A stretch of DNA of 64,000 nt from [Flexibacter] sp. ATCC 35208 (GTDB lineage Bacteria; Bacteroidota; Bacteroidia; Chitinophagales; Chitinophagaceae): contig NZ_MTKN01000041.1 of assembly GCF_001975825.1 (NCBI RefSeq), forward strand, positions 1-64,000, written 5' to 3'. Every line of letters starts with the position of its first letter. Position 1 is the stretch's first letter. Below are positions 36,111-44,919 of the stretch, piece after piece. The notes beneath the pieces are model-generated. The model made no database searches, was not told the DNA's origin, and saw only the letters and a list, made by a program, of their open reading frames with translations. The position numbers were made by a program, and so were the translations under genes.

Positions 36111-37298
36111 TTATATTTTTTCTGCCGTGAGGACAGTAATCGGATTATGATCGTCAATTGTAATATCTACAGGGGGATGCAGGTGATAGCCTAAGGTCGT
36201 TATAGCCTGCGTAAATTGCTCCCTGCTGTCGGGTTTGACCGCATTCATGACAATGCGGGCGCCTTTTTGTATATGCAAATGCAAGCGATGGATTAAAGTG
36301 TCTAACCTATTTCCATGGCCTCCAATAAATATCGCATCGGGTAGGGGATAGACAGATAAGTCCTGCTCGAAAATATCACCCATCACCTTTATGATTCCAG
36401 GTACTCCAAATTTGCAGGCATTTATATCCAGCAATGCATCACATTCTTCTCTCTTTTCAAAAGCGACTACCTGTAAATGAGGGAAATTATTCTTTGCTTC
36501 AATGGCTACTGAGCCGGTACAAAAACCGATATCCCATAATACACTTCGCTGAAACAAATCCAGTTGGGTCAAACTCAATAGCCTTATCGGCATCTTGGTG
36601 ATCATGTTTGGCCTGTTCGGTAGTCCTTCGAATAATGCATCTGGTATGCCTGAATATTTTTTGCGTGGCGTAGATTGTATTAATAATACACAATTCAAGG
36701 TGTGAAATAAACTGTTTGTGGCTTCTGATAATGAGTGTCTTGTGATTTTTTCCTCCACACCTTCCAACCCTTCACCTATTATCATTGTGTAGTTGTTATA
36801 CCCAAATGATAAAAGTCTTTTTGCTATAGCACCAGGTGTTTTTACTCCATCTGTCAATACTCCGATCAGCTTTTCTCTTTTGATCAGTGCTGTATCCAAT
36901 TCATCCCATCCACGCCCGTGAACAGATGTGTTATACATTCCGGCATAAGCGATATTGCATTTCTGACATAATAACTGTAGGCTGTTAAAATAAGGATAGA
37001 CCTTCATAGCTGCCAGTGGATCATACTTCCGGATGCTATTTGCAAATCCATAAAATAAAGGATCGCCTGAAGCAAAGATCACTATAGTGCCATCCAGCTG
37101 GCGAAACTGTTGTATCAAGCCGGGAACGTCACCTGTAATATTGATCCATTCATATTTCTCAGGCAGGTATTGCTGTATCCGTTCATGGTGTCGTTTGCCT
37201 CCCGAAAAATACCGGTGTTGTGGTAATAGGGTCTGCACTTCATCTGGTAAGGTGAAGTGTGCTTGATCTGAAATACCTATGACCACGTATTTATTCAT
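36111..37298 (-). CDS. cobL: Precorrin-6Y C5,15-methyltransferase (CbiE-CbiT fusion, CobL)
   Basis: A 395-residue bifunctional enzyme. Residues about 1-200 are the CbiE methyltransferase (KYVVIGISDQ, FASGDPLFYGFANSI, MIIGEGLEGVEEKI). Residues about 215-395 are CbiT, which methylates C15 and decarboxylates the acetate side chain (VLWDIGFCTGSVAIEAKNNF, AIFIGGHGNRLDTLI). In CbiT the usual GxGSG is here GFCTGS. The start may be the ATG at 37298 or one at 37313; both overlap the end of the upstream cobJ-cbiC gene. Confidence 0.92.
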   Translation of the reverse strand: MNKYVVIGISDQAHFTLPDEVQTLLPQHRYFSGGKRHHERIQQYLPEKYEWINITGDVPGLIQQFRQLDGTIVIFASGDPLFYGFANSIRKYDPLAAMKVYPYFNSLQLLCQKCNIAYAGMYNTSVHGRGWDELDTALIKREKLIGVLTDGVKTPGAIAKRLLSFGYNNYTMIIGEGLEGVEEKITRHSLSEATNSLFHTLNCVLLIQSTPRKKYSGIPDALFEGLPNRPNMITKMPIRLLSLTQLDLFQRSVLWDIGFCTGSVAIEAKNNFPHLQVVAFEKREECDALLDINACKFGVPGIIKVMGDIFEQDLSVYPLPDAIFIGGHGNRLDTLIHRLHLHIQKGARIVMNAVKPDSREQFTQAITTLGYHLHPPVDITIDDHNPITVLTAEKI

Positions 37299-38640
37299 AA
37301 GAGAATGCTGCATTTACGATACTTGCTGCCACATTACTACCTCCCTTGCGACCTTTTATTATCACATAAGGTATATGCTTCATCGCCTGCAATTTCAATT
37401 TTGACTCCACCACATTCACAAAACCTACCGGTGCACCAATGATGCCTGCAGGTTTAAAGCCCGCATTTCCCAAATGATCACATAACTCAAACAAAGCCGT
37501 CGGTGCATTTCCTACTACAAACAATGCCTCCGGGTGCTTCTCTATCGCCAGCCGCATCCCGGCCTGGCTTCTTGTCAAACCTTTCTGTGCCGCGAGTTCA
37601 AGTACGCCTTCTGCATTTAAATAACAATGTACCTGAGACTGATATTTCTCCAGAAAAGAACGGGTAATACCAGATTGCACCATTGTCACATCCGTTACAA
37701 TTGTACCGCCTTGTTGCAGGTATTCCTGCCAGCGGTCAATGGCATTATCGTTAGAATGATATAAATCTTCATATTCGAAATCAGCCGTTGTGTGTATACA
37801 ACGCATTACCGCCCACTTATCGGCAGGTGATAAATCAGTACGTTGCATTTGTGCGGCGATCTGTCTGAAACTTTCGTCCTGGATCTCCTGTCCGCTCTGT
37901 GGCTTTCTATCTAAATAACCACGTGGCGTAACTAAGAAGTTTTTGAACTGGTATGTCTGGGAATTACCCACCATCACCAGCGAGAACATATCTACAGCTG
38001 CTACAGGTAGTTCTTTTAGTGTGGTAATGAGGATGTTTTCTTCCGGGCGTGTTACCTGGCGTATAATTGCCACAGGTGTATCCGGCGAACGATGTTCTAA
38101 AAAGATCTCTTTAAAGCGTTCCAGTTGCCAGAAGCGTTTTTTGCTTCTTGGATTATATAATGAGGTGACGAAGTCACCAAAGGCCGCAGCTTTGATACGT
38201 TGCTCTATGGTGGTCCATGGTGTCATTAAATCTGATAGGGAAATGCAGCAGAAATCATGGCCCAGTGGCGCGCCTAGTTTACCTGCAGCGGCTATGAATG
38301 CACTGATACCCGGAATAGTCTGTAATGCAATCTCTTTTTCCGGGTGTTTGCCTGCGTACTGGTATACCAGCGATGCCATAGCATAAATCCCTGCATCACC
38401 AGAGCTGATCACGACTATATGCTTACCGGGGGCACAGCTATCTACTGCCAGTACTGCACGTGCTTCTTCTTCAGTGAGGTCTTTGCCAATACATTCGCAG
38501 GTGGGTTTTAGTAAATGACTGATGAACTGGAAATAGTAACTATATCCAATCACGATATCTGCATCTGATAATACCTGTTGTGCGACTGGCAAAATGTAAT
38601 CAGCGCCGCCGGGACCTATGCCCACTACACTTAATCTCAT
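37291..38640 (-). CDS. cobJ-cbiC: CobJ-CbiC fusion: precorrin-3B C17-methyltransferase and precorrin-8X methylmutase
   Basis: A 449-residue fusion. Residues about 1-245 are CobJ/CbiH (LSVVGIGPGGADYILP, VVISSGDAGIYAMASLV, SLYNPRSKKRFWQL). Residues about 250-449 are CbiC/CobH, the methylmutase that shifts the C11 methyl to C12 (VMRCIHTTADFEYED with the catalytic His, GGTIVTDVTMVQSGI, IIGAPVGFVNVVESK). The two reactions are not consecutive, so the fusion may serve channelling or just expression. It overlaps cobI by ATGA and cobL by 8 or 23 bases. Confidence 0.93.
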   Translation of the reverse strand: MRLSVVGIGPGGADYILPVAQQVLSDADIVIGYSYYFQFISHLLKPTCECIGKDLTEEEARAVLAVDSCAPGKHIVVISSGDAGIYAMASLVYQYAGKHPEKEIALQTIPGISAFIAAAGKLGAPLGHDFCCISLSDLMTPWTTIEQRIKAAAFGDFVTSLYNPRSKKRFWQLERFKEIFLEHRSPDTPVAIIRQVTRPEENILITTLKELPVAAVDMFSLVMVGNSQTYQFKNFLVTPRGYLDRKPQSGQEIQDESFRQIAAQMQRTDLSPADKWAVMRCIHTTADFEYEDLYHSNDNAIDRWQEYLQQGGTIVTDVTMVQSGITRSFLEKYQSQVHCYLNAEGVLELAAQKGLTRSQAGMRLAIEKHPEALFVVGNAPTALFELCDHLGNAGFKPAGIIGAPVGFVNVVESKLKLQAMKHIPYVIIKGRKGGSNVAASIVNAAFSYE

Positions 38641-39344
38641 AATTTCTTTAGAATAATCAGCGAAAAATAGGGCAGTTCTCTCTCTTTAATAGCCTGTATA
38701 TCTGTTGTGATAAACTGATCCGGTGTACCCAGTCTTTCGCAATACATCATCCGCAATGCCCTGTTGTGCATCACCGGCAACAATGTTTTGATCACACTCC
38801 GCACTTTAATCAGTACTACTGTATCAAAAGAATCTAATAAATGATCCAATTGTTTAGCATCCTGCATGCGTGGCAAAATGGCTATCTTCTCATTCAGTAC
38901 ACCTAATGGAAATTGGTGAACTGCCGCTCCATTCAGGAAAGAAGGTACTCCTGCAATGATCTCCACATCCAACTTATATTGCTGAATATGCTCCATCAGG
39001 TAAGCAAATGTGCTGTAAAAGGAAATATCCCCTTCGCTGACAAACGCTGCCTGTAATCCCATCTGGTAGTCCTCCCACATCTGCAGGAACGTATTTGCAT
39101 ATGTGCCTGCTACCTCGCTTCTGTCGTTACTCATTTTCAGGAACATGCCCCTGAATTTGCTCTCATCCAGTTGATGATATTGCAATATTCCCAGTGAGTA
39201 ACTGATGGTACTGCCATCCTCGAGCAAAGAGCCCGGATAATAAATTCTATCTACCTGCTGCAACACCTGCAGGCCCTTAACGGTTATCAATAAAGGATCG
39301 CCGGGGCCAAGAGATACACCATAAATTTTACCTTGTTTTGCCAT
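38637..39344 (-). CDS. cobI: Precorrin-2 / cobalt-precorrin-2 C20-methyltransferase
   Basis: A 235-residue SAM-dependent methyltransferase of the CobI/CbiL type. The Gly-rich start IYGVSLGPGDPLLITVKG, the VSEGDISFYSTFAYLMEHI block near 105 and IIAGVPSFLNGAA near 135 are characteristic. The substrate, given cbiX next door, is likely cobalt-sirohydrochlorin-derived cobalt-precorrin-2. Three bases separate it from cbiX, and it overlaps the next gene by ATGA. Confidence 0.93.
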   Translation of the reverse strand: MAKQGKIYGVSLGPGDPLLITVKGLQVLQQVDRIYYPGSLLEDGSTISYSLGILQYHQLDESKFRGMFLKMSNDRSEVAGTYANTFLQMWEDYQMGLQAAFVSEGDISFYSTFAYLMEHIQQYKLDVEIIAGVPSFLNGAAVHQFPLGVLNEKIAILPRMQDAKQLDHLLDSFDTVVLIKVRSVIKTLLPVMHNRALRMMYCERLGTPDQFITTDIQAIKERELPYFSLIILKKL

Positions 39345-39347
39345 AAC

Positions 39348-40268
39348 TCAGATCCCCAATATCTTTTTAAATTTGCTGATCACCTTATTCCCCGATTCAA
39401 TCTTCTCATCCTCTTCAAACAAGATCCCTTTCACAGCCAGATGGTGCCCCACCTGCTCTTTGCCCACCTCCTCCTCAAATCCAATTATCTGAGTTCTATA
39501 CTTACAAAGCTGGCAATTCATCTCTGGTCTTCCAACTTCTACCTCTCTGATCCGTTCATCGATCGTCTCTAATAATAGGTCATCACATTCGAAACCGGAA
39601 GTATATAGTATTGTTTTATCAGTCTGTGCTTTGTATTCGTCCAGCTGCGTATATATCTTTTTCAATAACACGCCTGTAAACAAAAATACCGGCACCGAGA
39701 TGATCCTCTTATAGGGCAAGAGATTCACCAGGGGCAAGGCTTCCTGCAGCAAAGGCTTTGTCACTCCGATATAGGCCGTCGTTGCAAAGCCAAATCCCAT
39801 TCCTTCCCACAGCATCCGGGTCATTTTCGCCACATCAGCATTGGCATCCGGATCGGAAGTTCCTCTGCCAACTACAAGCAGACAGGTATCAGAAAGATCT
39901 CCCGTACCACCTGCTTCCCGTATAAGTTTCTGTGCGAGTTTTAAAATAGACGGCGTAATGCCTATATGCCTGCCTAGCCGTATCGTCAATCCTTCATACT
40001 GGCTTTGCAGGGTATTCATCTCATAAGGAATATCATTCTTGGCATGCGCGCCGGCAAAGAGAATAGCCGGAATTGCCAGGATTTCGCGCACTCCTGCCAG
40101 ATACATGCGTTCTACCGCCGCTGCATATACGGGATGTGAAAATTCCAGGAAGCCATAATCGACCATATAGTCCGGGTATCGCTCTTTAAGCAAAGCGACC
40201 AGCTCTTTAAATCCCCGTACTCCTTCCGGGTCCCTGCTGCCATGTCCGCATATTAATATCCCTTTCAT
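39348..40268 (-). CDS. cbiX: Sirohydrochlorin cobaltochelatase CbiX (long form)
   Basis: A 306-residue class II chelatase that inserts cobalt early, into sirohydrochlorin, without ATP. Metal-binding His residues are in LICGHGSRDPEG, the FSHPVYA segment and LFAGAHAKNDIP. A second repeat of the fold occupies the middle (VVGRGTSDPDANADVAK). The C-terminal tail is about 60 residues and has CQLCKYR, a CXXC pair that may hold a metal or cluster as in other long CbiX proteins. Its presence with cobN means both early and late cobalt insertion enzymes are encoded here. Confidence 0.92.
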   Translation of the reverse strand: MKGILICGHGSRDPEGVRGFKELVALLKERYPDYMVDYGFLEFSHPVYAAAVERMYLAGVREILAIPAILFAGAHAKNDIPYEMNTLQSQYEGLTIRLGRHIGITPSILKLAQKLIREAGGTGDLSDTCLLVVGRGTSDPDANADVAKMTRMLWEGMGFGFATTAYIGVTKPLLQEALPLVNLLPYKRIISVPVFLFTGVLLKKIYTQLDEYKAQTDKTILYTSGFECDDLLLETIDERIREVEVGRPEMNCQLCKYRTQIIGFEEEVGKEQVGHHLAVKGILFEEDEKIESGNKVISKFKKILGI

Positions 40269-41104
40269 AATAATGCCAGTGGGTTAGGATGTTTGAATGT
40301 ATAACGCAGGCGGTGCTTGATCTTATCAGAATTGATAATCTTAAAACACAATGGTTTGCCTTCGGCAAAGGTAGGAACTTCCAGCCCTGCTTTTTCAGCT
40401 GCCAATGTATAGTAAACTTTGCGGGTCGGGTGTTCATCGGCAGCAGCATGAAAAATATCTCCCCAAACCTCCTGTTCAATGAGCGCACTGATCAGTCCTA
40501 AGCAATCGTCCTGGTGGATCACATTGATAGGGGCATCTCCGTTTTCCACATCTTTTTTGCCCGCCAGGAAGCGCGCCGGCATACGGTCGTACCCGATCAA
40601 ACCTCCTAATCTAAGTATAGTAGTGGTAAATTTCGTTTGTGAAAGGAGCAGGTTCTCTGCCTGCAACAGGGCTTGTCCGCTACCTTTGGTCGGGGGTACT
40701 ATGTCCTTTTCCGTAATTTCCCTGTTCAGGTCAGGGTATACGGAGGTGGAGCTGATAAGCAGCACGTGTTTGACAGGGCTTACCTCAATTGCCTGAATCA
40801 GTAGGGCAATCTGGGCAGGGTGATAAGTGGCAATATCCGGTCTGCGACCGGGTGGGAAATTGATGATCAGGATATCGCTATCCAGGAATGCCTGCAGGTC
40901 ATTACAGTCAATGGCCTGGTCGGTGATGGTGACCTGGTAGGGGAGTACCCCTTTTTCAGACAGTGTTTCCAGCTTTTCTTCACTGGTCACAGACCCCTTA
41001 ACCTGGTATCCCTGCTGAACAAAAAGTTCGGCTAATGGTAAGCCGAGCCAGCCACAGCCTAAGATGCTGATGGATCTGTTCTTTGTATACTCATTCTGTT
41101 CCAT
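40265..41104 (-). CDS. NAD-dependent epimerase-like Rossmann protein in the cobalamin operon
   Basis: A 279-residue protein with an N-terminal Rossmann motif GCGWLGLPLAELFVQQGY, then a LLISSTSVYPD block resembling the SDR/epimerase (YeeZ-like) group. The YxxxK pair of classical SDRs is not obvious. No known cobalamin step requires it. Overlaps on both sides (14 bases with the NiCoT gene, ATGA with cbiX) show it is an integral operon member, so a role in corrinoid or cobalt metabolism is plausible but unknown. Confidence 0.75.
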   Translation of the reverse strand: MEQNEYTKNRSISILGCGWLGLPLAELFVQQGYQVKGSVTSEEKLETLSEKGVLPYQVTITDQAIDCNDLQAFLDSDILIINFPPGRRPDIATYHPAQIALLIQAIEVSPVKHVLLISSTSVYPDLNREITEKDIVPPTKGSGQALLQAENLLLSQTKFTTTILRLGGLIGYDRMPARFLAGKKDVENGDAPINVIHQDDCLGLISALIEQEVWGDIFHAAADEHPTRKVYYTLAAEKAGLEVPTFAEGKPLCFKIINSDKIKHRLRYTFKHPNPLALL

Positions 41105-41891
41105 TGTCTGATTTACTGAATTTGTGCCTCAAATATAAATCAGCATACAATGAAATGATGATACTTACGAAAATTATTCCCACAATATTGTTCTGTGTGT
41201 CGCTCAATTCCAGGGAAGTATTCCATGTACTGAGTATTTTATAGATGGGAATTGCGAAACACATGATTGTGATCAGTACATTTAATTTGAACCGGTGGTT
41301 TTGGATCTTCTTCTGGTCGAAGGTCTTGAGTAGTTTGCTGAGCAACATGGAATCGCAGGTGCCTGTGAGGATTAATCCCAGGGAGAACACTACGCCACCC
41401 AGGATTGCGTAGATCCATTGGTTTGATACTGCTACAGCATAACCAAAGGCTGCAATCTGCGAAGAGGTATCGAAGATGAACCCGAAGATGATGCCTGTGA
41501 GTATTACTGTGAACGGATTCAGGCTTTTGTTGAATGCATTCGGGATTAATTTCTGTCGGATACCGGCCATTTGTACCTGACCTCTCTTCAAATAGATAAG
41601 GTTAGAAATACCCATAAAGAACAGCATCAGCGAGGCAGTCCATTCAACCACGATATCCAGCAATGGTGGGATATTGAAATTGTTCTTCAGTATACAAAGG
41701 AATAATGCAATGGCGGTGACCATAATGCCATGTCCAAATGTAAAGAGGGTACCTACCCATTTGCTCCATGTACTTTTGTGCATGTGGAGGCGGTAAGTAT
41801 AACCATCGATCACTGTAATGTGGTCCGGGTCAAGTCCGTGGCGAAGGCCAAGGACAGCCAATACGATAAATCCTGAAATATCGGTTCCCAT
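41091..41891 (-). CDS. NiCoT-family nickel/cobalt transporter
   Basis: A 266-residue inner-membrane permease. The HX4DH signature RHGLDPDHITVIDGYTY is in the first helices, and GIIFGFIFDTSSQIAAFG matches the second NiCoT motif. Around seven to eight hydrophobic segments follow. It would import Co(II) for the chelatases of this operon. A 241-base gap with a gene remnant separates it from the ferredoxin-like gene upstream, the largest gap in the operon. Confidence 0.9.
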   Translation of the reverse strand: MGTDISGFIVLAVLGLRHGLDPDHITVIDGYTYRLHMHKSTWSKWVGTLFTFGHGIMVTAIALFLCILKNNFNIPPLLDIVVEWTASLMLFFMGISNLIYLKRGQVQMAGIRQKLIPNAFNKSLNPFTVILTGIIFGFIFDTSSQIAAFGYAVAVSNQWIYAILGGVVFSLGLILTGTCDSMLLSKLLKTFDQKKIQNHRFKLNVLITIMCFAIPIYKILSTWNTSLELSDTQNNIVGIIFVSIIISLYADLYLRHKFSKSDNGTE

Positions 41892-41980
41892 AATTTAAAA
41901 ATATACGCGCAAACTTCCTTTTATAAACAAGGGTATGCCTGGTGTGATGTGAAAATCATAAACAGGTTCCGCCTCACCTT

Positions 41981-42151
41981 TCAATCCTGATTCGTCGTAA
42001 AACTATGCCTCAGCCTATTGTGTATTGAACAGGTTCTCTGTGTATGAGTCCGGGCATGGATCAATGTGTATTCTCCGGGAGCAAGGTAGGCAAGGGTATA
42101 TTCACCATTTTCGTTGGTGACGATGCTGTGGTTTATTCTGCTTTCGCTGCG
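41981..42151 (-). pseudogene. Orphan carboxypeptidase-regulatory-like domain fragment
   Basis: A 56-codon open stretch without start codon reads VTNENGEYTLAYLAPGEYTL, the classic beta-strand repeat of carboxypeptidase-regulatory-like domains found at the N-termini of TonB receptors and secreted proteins. The preceding and following parts of such a protein are missing, and its upstream end overlaps the ferredoxin-like gene. It looks like a leftover of another gene inside the operon. Confidence 0.55.
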
Positions 42152-42492
42152 CTAAACGTTACAGGCTGTAACACCAAGGCATCTGGTTCCGGGAAGCAAA
42201 GTTGTGGTTTCAGTAAAGTGTTTTGTAAGAGATGCTGAGTCGCAATATCACGTGCAATCTCAGGGTTTACGCCACCATACCAGGCACCTTCGGGGTGAAT
42301 GAATATAATTGGTCCGCTGGTACATTGACCCATACATTTAGTGCGAACAGTATGAATTTCATCATCCATGCCATGTTTGGTGAGGTGTGCCCTCAAAGCT
42401 AAAGTGTTTTCGTCTGCACCGCCTTTAGCACAGGTTCCACCATTGCAAATAAAAACCATCTTCTGAACCTTGGTCAGATCTTTAATAGCCAT
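42133..42492 (-). CDS. (2Fe-2S) ferredoxin-like protein, thioredoxin fold
   Basis: A 119-residue protein with four cysteines in CNGGTCAKGG and KCMGQC, the pattern of thioredoxin-fold 2Fe-2S ferredoxins, plus the VNPEIARDIATQHL helix near the end. It is the first gene behind the cobalamin riboswitch. Similar small ferredoxins accompany cobalamin genes elsewhere and may supply electrons, for example for reducing Co(II) to Co(I) before adenosylation or at ring contraction; this assignment is inference. Confidence 0.85.
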   Translation of the reverse strand: MAIKDLTKVQKMVFICNGGTCAKGGADENTLALRAHLTKHGMDDEIHTVRTKCMGQCTSGPIIFIHPEGAWYGGVNPEIARDIATQHLLQNTLLKPQLCFPEPDALVLQPVTFSAAKAE

Positions 42493-42637
42493 ACCTTTTA
42501 AAACATTTAATGCAGTTAATTACCCGTTAACGATTAAACAAGCAGACAGGAGAAAAAGCGGCAAGAGCAAACGCAGTGTATGTTGTTTGCAATCCCTGTA
42601 CTTTTTTCCCGAAAGCATTGGATAAGTAGTTATAGTT

Positions 42638-42820
42638 TTTGGCAGGTCTTCTGACTTGTTCCACTTTTAACGCCTTCCCGTTCCGGTAGGAACAGTGGCT
42701 TTGCAGATGTTAAAAGCGATTGATGGAACTTACAGCAGCGGGAACTGTTCTGGATTTACACCAGATTCCCTTTTAATTTTATCCGCCTGGGAGGCGTATA
42801 AAAACCATAAACCGGGGTAA
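42638..42820 (-). promoter_or_regulatory. Cobalamin riboswitch controlling the minus-strand operon
   Basis: On the minus strand the conserved parts appear in order: AAAGGGAATC, GGTGTAAATCCAGAACAG, TCCCGCTGCTGTAAG, GCCACTG, CGGGAAGGCG, and the B12 box AGTCAGAAGACCTGCC at 42641-42657. About 150 bases follow before the ferredoxin-like ATG. Adenosylcobalamin binding would be expected to turn off the operon from 42492 to 26496. The mode (termination or translation) is not clear, as no obvious T-run hairpin precedes the start codon. Confidence 0.95.
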
Positions 42821-42991
42821 AAGTAGTAAATAAAATTAACTTTCCGGCAGTTAAGGACAATAAACCCACCTTATGAAGTATAACTATATGGATAGTGAAG
42901 GGAAGAGTGAGCTGGCGGACGATTTAGATTCGTTAGGGGAGGGGATAAAAACTGGTCTTTGATACCAGGTTTCAGAGTTCCGCTTTTATTG
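42821..42991. other. Leader and spacer between cbiB and the riboswitch
   Basis: This stretch should hold the promoter for the riboswitch transcript, but I see no clear TAnnTTTG box on the minus strand. A plus-strand frame of 29 codons (42873-42962, starting MKYNYMDSEGKSE) is present without a ribosome-binding site or known relatives and is not called as a gene. Confidence 0.4.
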
Positions 42992-43918
42992 TTATGAATA
43001 GAATGCTTTAAATAATATTATCAGCACCACCATCAGGAAAGTTACTGATTGATTTATAAACATCACTTTTCGTAATTCTTCATGTTGAATTTCCCGTTGG
43101 TGCTCACCGATATAAGGCTTCTCTACCACCACGCCATGATACACATTCGGCCCGCCGAACCTGCAATTCATAATCCCAGCCAGCGCCGCCTCCGGGTAAC
43201 CTGAATTGGGACTGGCGTGCTTGTGACCGTATTTAAATATATACTGCCATCCCCGTTTACTGAAGGAGACCAGCACCATCAAAAACGCCGTCACCCTTGC
43301 GGGTATATAGTTTGCCACATCATCCAGTCTGGCGGCAAACCGGCCAAAATATAAATAGCGCTCGCTTTTATACCCAATCATAGAGTCCAGCGTATTGATC
43401 ATCTTGTACAGCATCATAGCAGGTACACCACCTACTGCATAAAAGAGCAGGGGGGCAATCACTCCGTCACTAAGGTTCTCTGACAAGGTCTCCAATACCG
43501 CTATCCGGATCTGGTTCTCCTGCAGCTTTGAAGTATCCCTGCCTACGATCCAGGCAAGGCGTTTTCTGCCTGCTTCCAGCCCCTGGTGGCATAAGGCGTC
43601 ATAAACGGCTGCGCCCTCCTGTAAAAGGCTCTTATTGGCCAAACCGTAAAAAACAAAAATACTGTTGAAAATATACCTCGCCCAGAGCGGCAGTATTTCC
43701 TGCATGGAATAGAAGAAAGCATACACCCCGAGGCACAATACCACGGTTAATACAGCTCCTTTTAGAATACGTCTGGATCCATTATTGAGTCTCTTTTCAC
43801 CAAATGCGATCAGATTGCCAAACAACCGCACCGGATGCGGCAACCACCCTGGATCGCCCAGGAGCAAATCCAACACATACCCCACCACCAAAGGAATCCA
43901 TATTATTTTTCCATCCAT
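42992..43918 (-). CDS. cbiB: Adenosylcobinamide-phosphate synthase
   Basis: A 308-residue membrane enzyme (CbiB/CobD) that attaches (R)-1-amino-2-propanol O-phosphate to adenosylcobyric acid. Family blocks are DLLLGDPGWLPHPVRLFG near the N-terminus, ETLSENLSDGVIAPLLFYA (about 145-163), NTLDSMIGYKSERYLYFGR and SPNSGYPEAALAGIM. Several hydrophobic helices are present. It overlaps the upstream aminotransferase gene by 16 bases and ends before the riboswitch, so it belongs to the second cobalamin unit. Confidence 0.94.
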   Translation of the reverse strand: MDGKIIWIPLVVGYVLDLLLGDPGWLPHPVRLFGNLIAFGEKRLNNGSRRILKGAVLTVVLCLGVYAFFYSMQEILPLWARYIFNSIFVFYGLANKSLLQEGAAVYDALCHQGLEAGRKRLAWIVGRDTSKLQENQIRIAVLETLSENLSDGVIAPLLFYAVGGVPAMMLYKMINTLDSMIGYKSERYLYFGRFAARLDDVANYIPARVTAFLMVLVSFSKRGWQYIFKYGHKHASPNSGYPEAALAGIMNCRFGGPNVYHGVVVEKPYIGEHQREIQHEELRKVMFINQSVTFLMVVLIILFKAFYS

Positions 43919-44919
43919 GCATTGATACCTTTAATCAATAGAGCATTTTTTTCGGGCGTCTGTGTCGCCACCCTGAAATGTTTCGGACTGAGACTTTTGA
44001 AATTGCTGGCATCCCTGATGAGTAAGCTATGCTCTTCTACCAGATATGCCTTTAGATCAGCAGCAGTACCATTTATTAACTCACATAAAAAGAAGTTCGT
44101 CTGAGTAGGCATGACTTTCACATGAATACTCAATGCCGCCATTAAGTTAGCCGTATCCTGCAATAAATCTACTGCATTAAATGTCAGTTGTTCTTTATGC
44201 GCCACAATATACAAGCCCGCTTCAATGGCCAGTGCATTCACTGACCAGGGCATTTTTGAGACTGTTATTTTAGCGATCGTATCAGTGCTACTTAATAAAT
44301 ACCCTAGCCTCAAACCCGGTATTGCATAAGTTTTGGTGAGTGATTTGATGATAATTAAATTCGGTAAGTCATCCAGTGAGTTAACCAGCGATTTTCTTTC
44401 ATGGGTAAAGTCTACATATGCTTCATCGATCACAAACGTGATTGTAGTATTGTTTAGCAGCAATGCCTGTAGAAAGTCAACTGATAACAAAGCCCCGGTA
44501 GGATTATTAGGATTACCTAAAAATACCAGCTCTGTCGCAAATGTAGTATCCTGTTTTAGAGAAGACCATTCAAGATGCGATACTGAAATATCATTCACCC
44601 TGCAGGCATCTTCATACTCTGCAAATGCAGGAATGACAACCGTTGCCGATTGGCCTCTCCATGCATGGGCTACCAGATAAAAAGCTTCAGTTGCGCCATT
44701 TGTGGCTAAGACTTGTGACGGCGTAATCTCATGCCATTGTGCCAATGCTTCCTGCAAACTTTGTGCGTTTGCTTCCGGATAATTTTTTAATCTGAAAAGT
44801 TGTGTGCTCAGGTGATGTACCAAACCAATGGAAAGTCCTTTGTAATACACGTTAGAACTAAAATCAGCAAGAATTTCCCGGGAATACAGATACCTGTCAT
44901 CTCCATGACCTAATATCAT
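43903..44919 (-). CDS. cobD: L-threonine-O-3-phosphate decarboxylase-type aminotransferase (CobD)
   Basis: A 338-residue PLP-dependent fold-type I enzyme. ATNGATEAFYL near 75, FLGNPNNPTG near 135, FVIDEAYVDF near 165 and SLTKTYAIPGLRLGY with the PLP Lys near 195 are visible. Sequence alone does not separate CobD from histidinol-phosphate aminotransferase, but its place between cobQ and cbiB strongly points to making aminopropanol phosphate for CbiB. It overlaps cobQ by ATGA. Confidence 0.85.
   Translation of the reverse strand: MILGHGDDRYLYSREILADFSSNVYYKGLSIGLVHHLSTQLFRLKNYPEANAQSLQEALAQWHEITPSQVLATNGATEAFYLVAHAWRGQSATVVIPAFAEYEDACRVNDISVSHLEWSSLKQDTTFATELVFLGNPNNPTGALLSVDFLQALLLNNTTITFVIDEAYVDFTHERKSLVNSLDDLPNLIIIKSLTKTYAIPGLRLGYLLSSTDTIAKITVSKMPWSVNALAIEAGLYIVAHKEQLTFNAVDLLQDTANLMAALSIHVKVMPTQTNFFLCELINGTAADLKAYLVEEHSLLIRDASNFKSLSPKHFRVATQTPEKNALLIKGINAWMEK

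Noticed and set aside
42873-42962. 29-codon plus-strand frame between cbiB and the riboswitch
   Set aside because: No ribosome-binding site, no recognised relatives, and it lies where the riboswitch promoter is expected.
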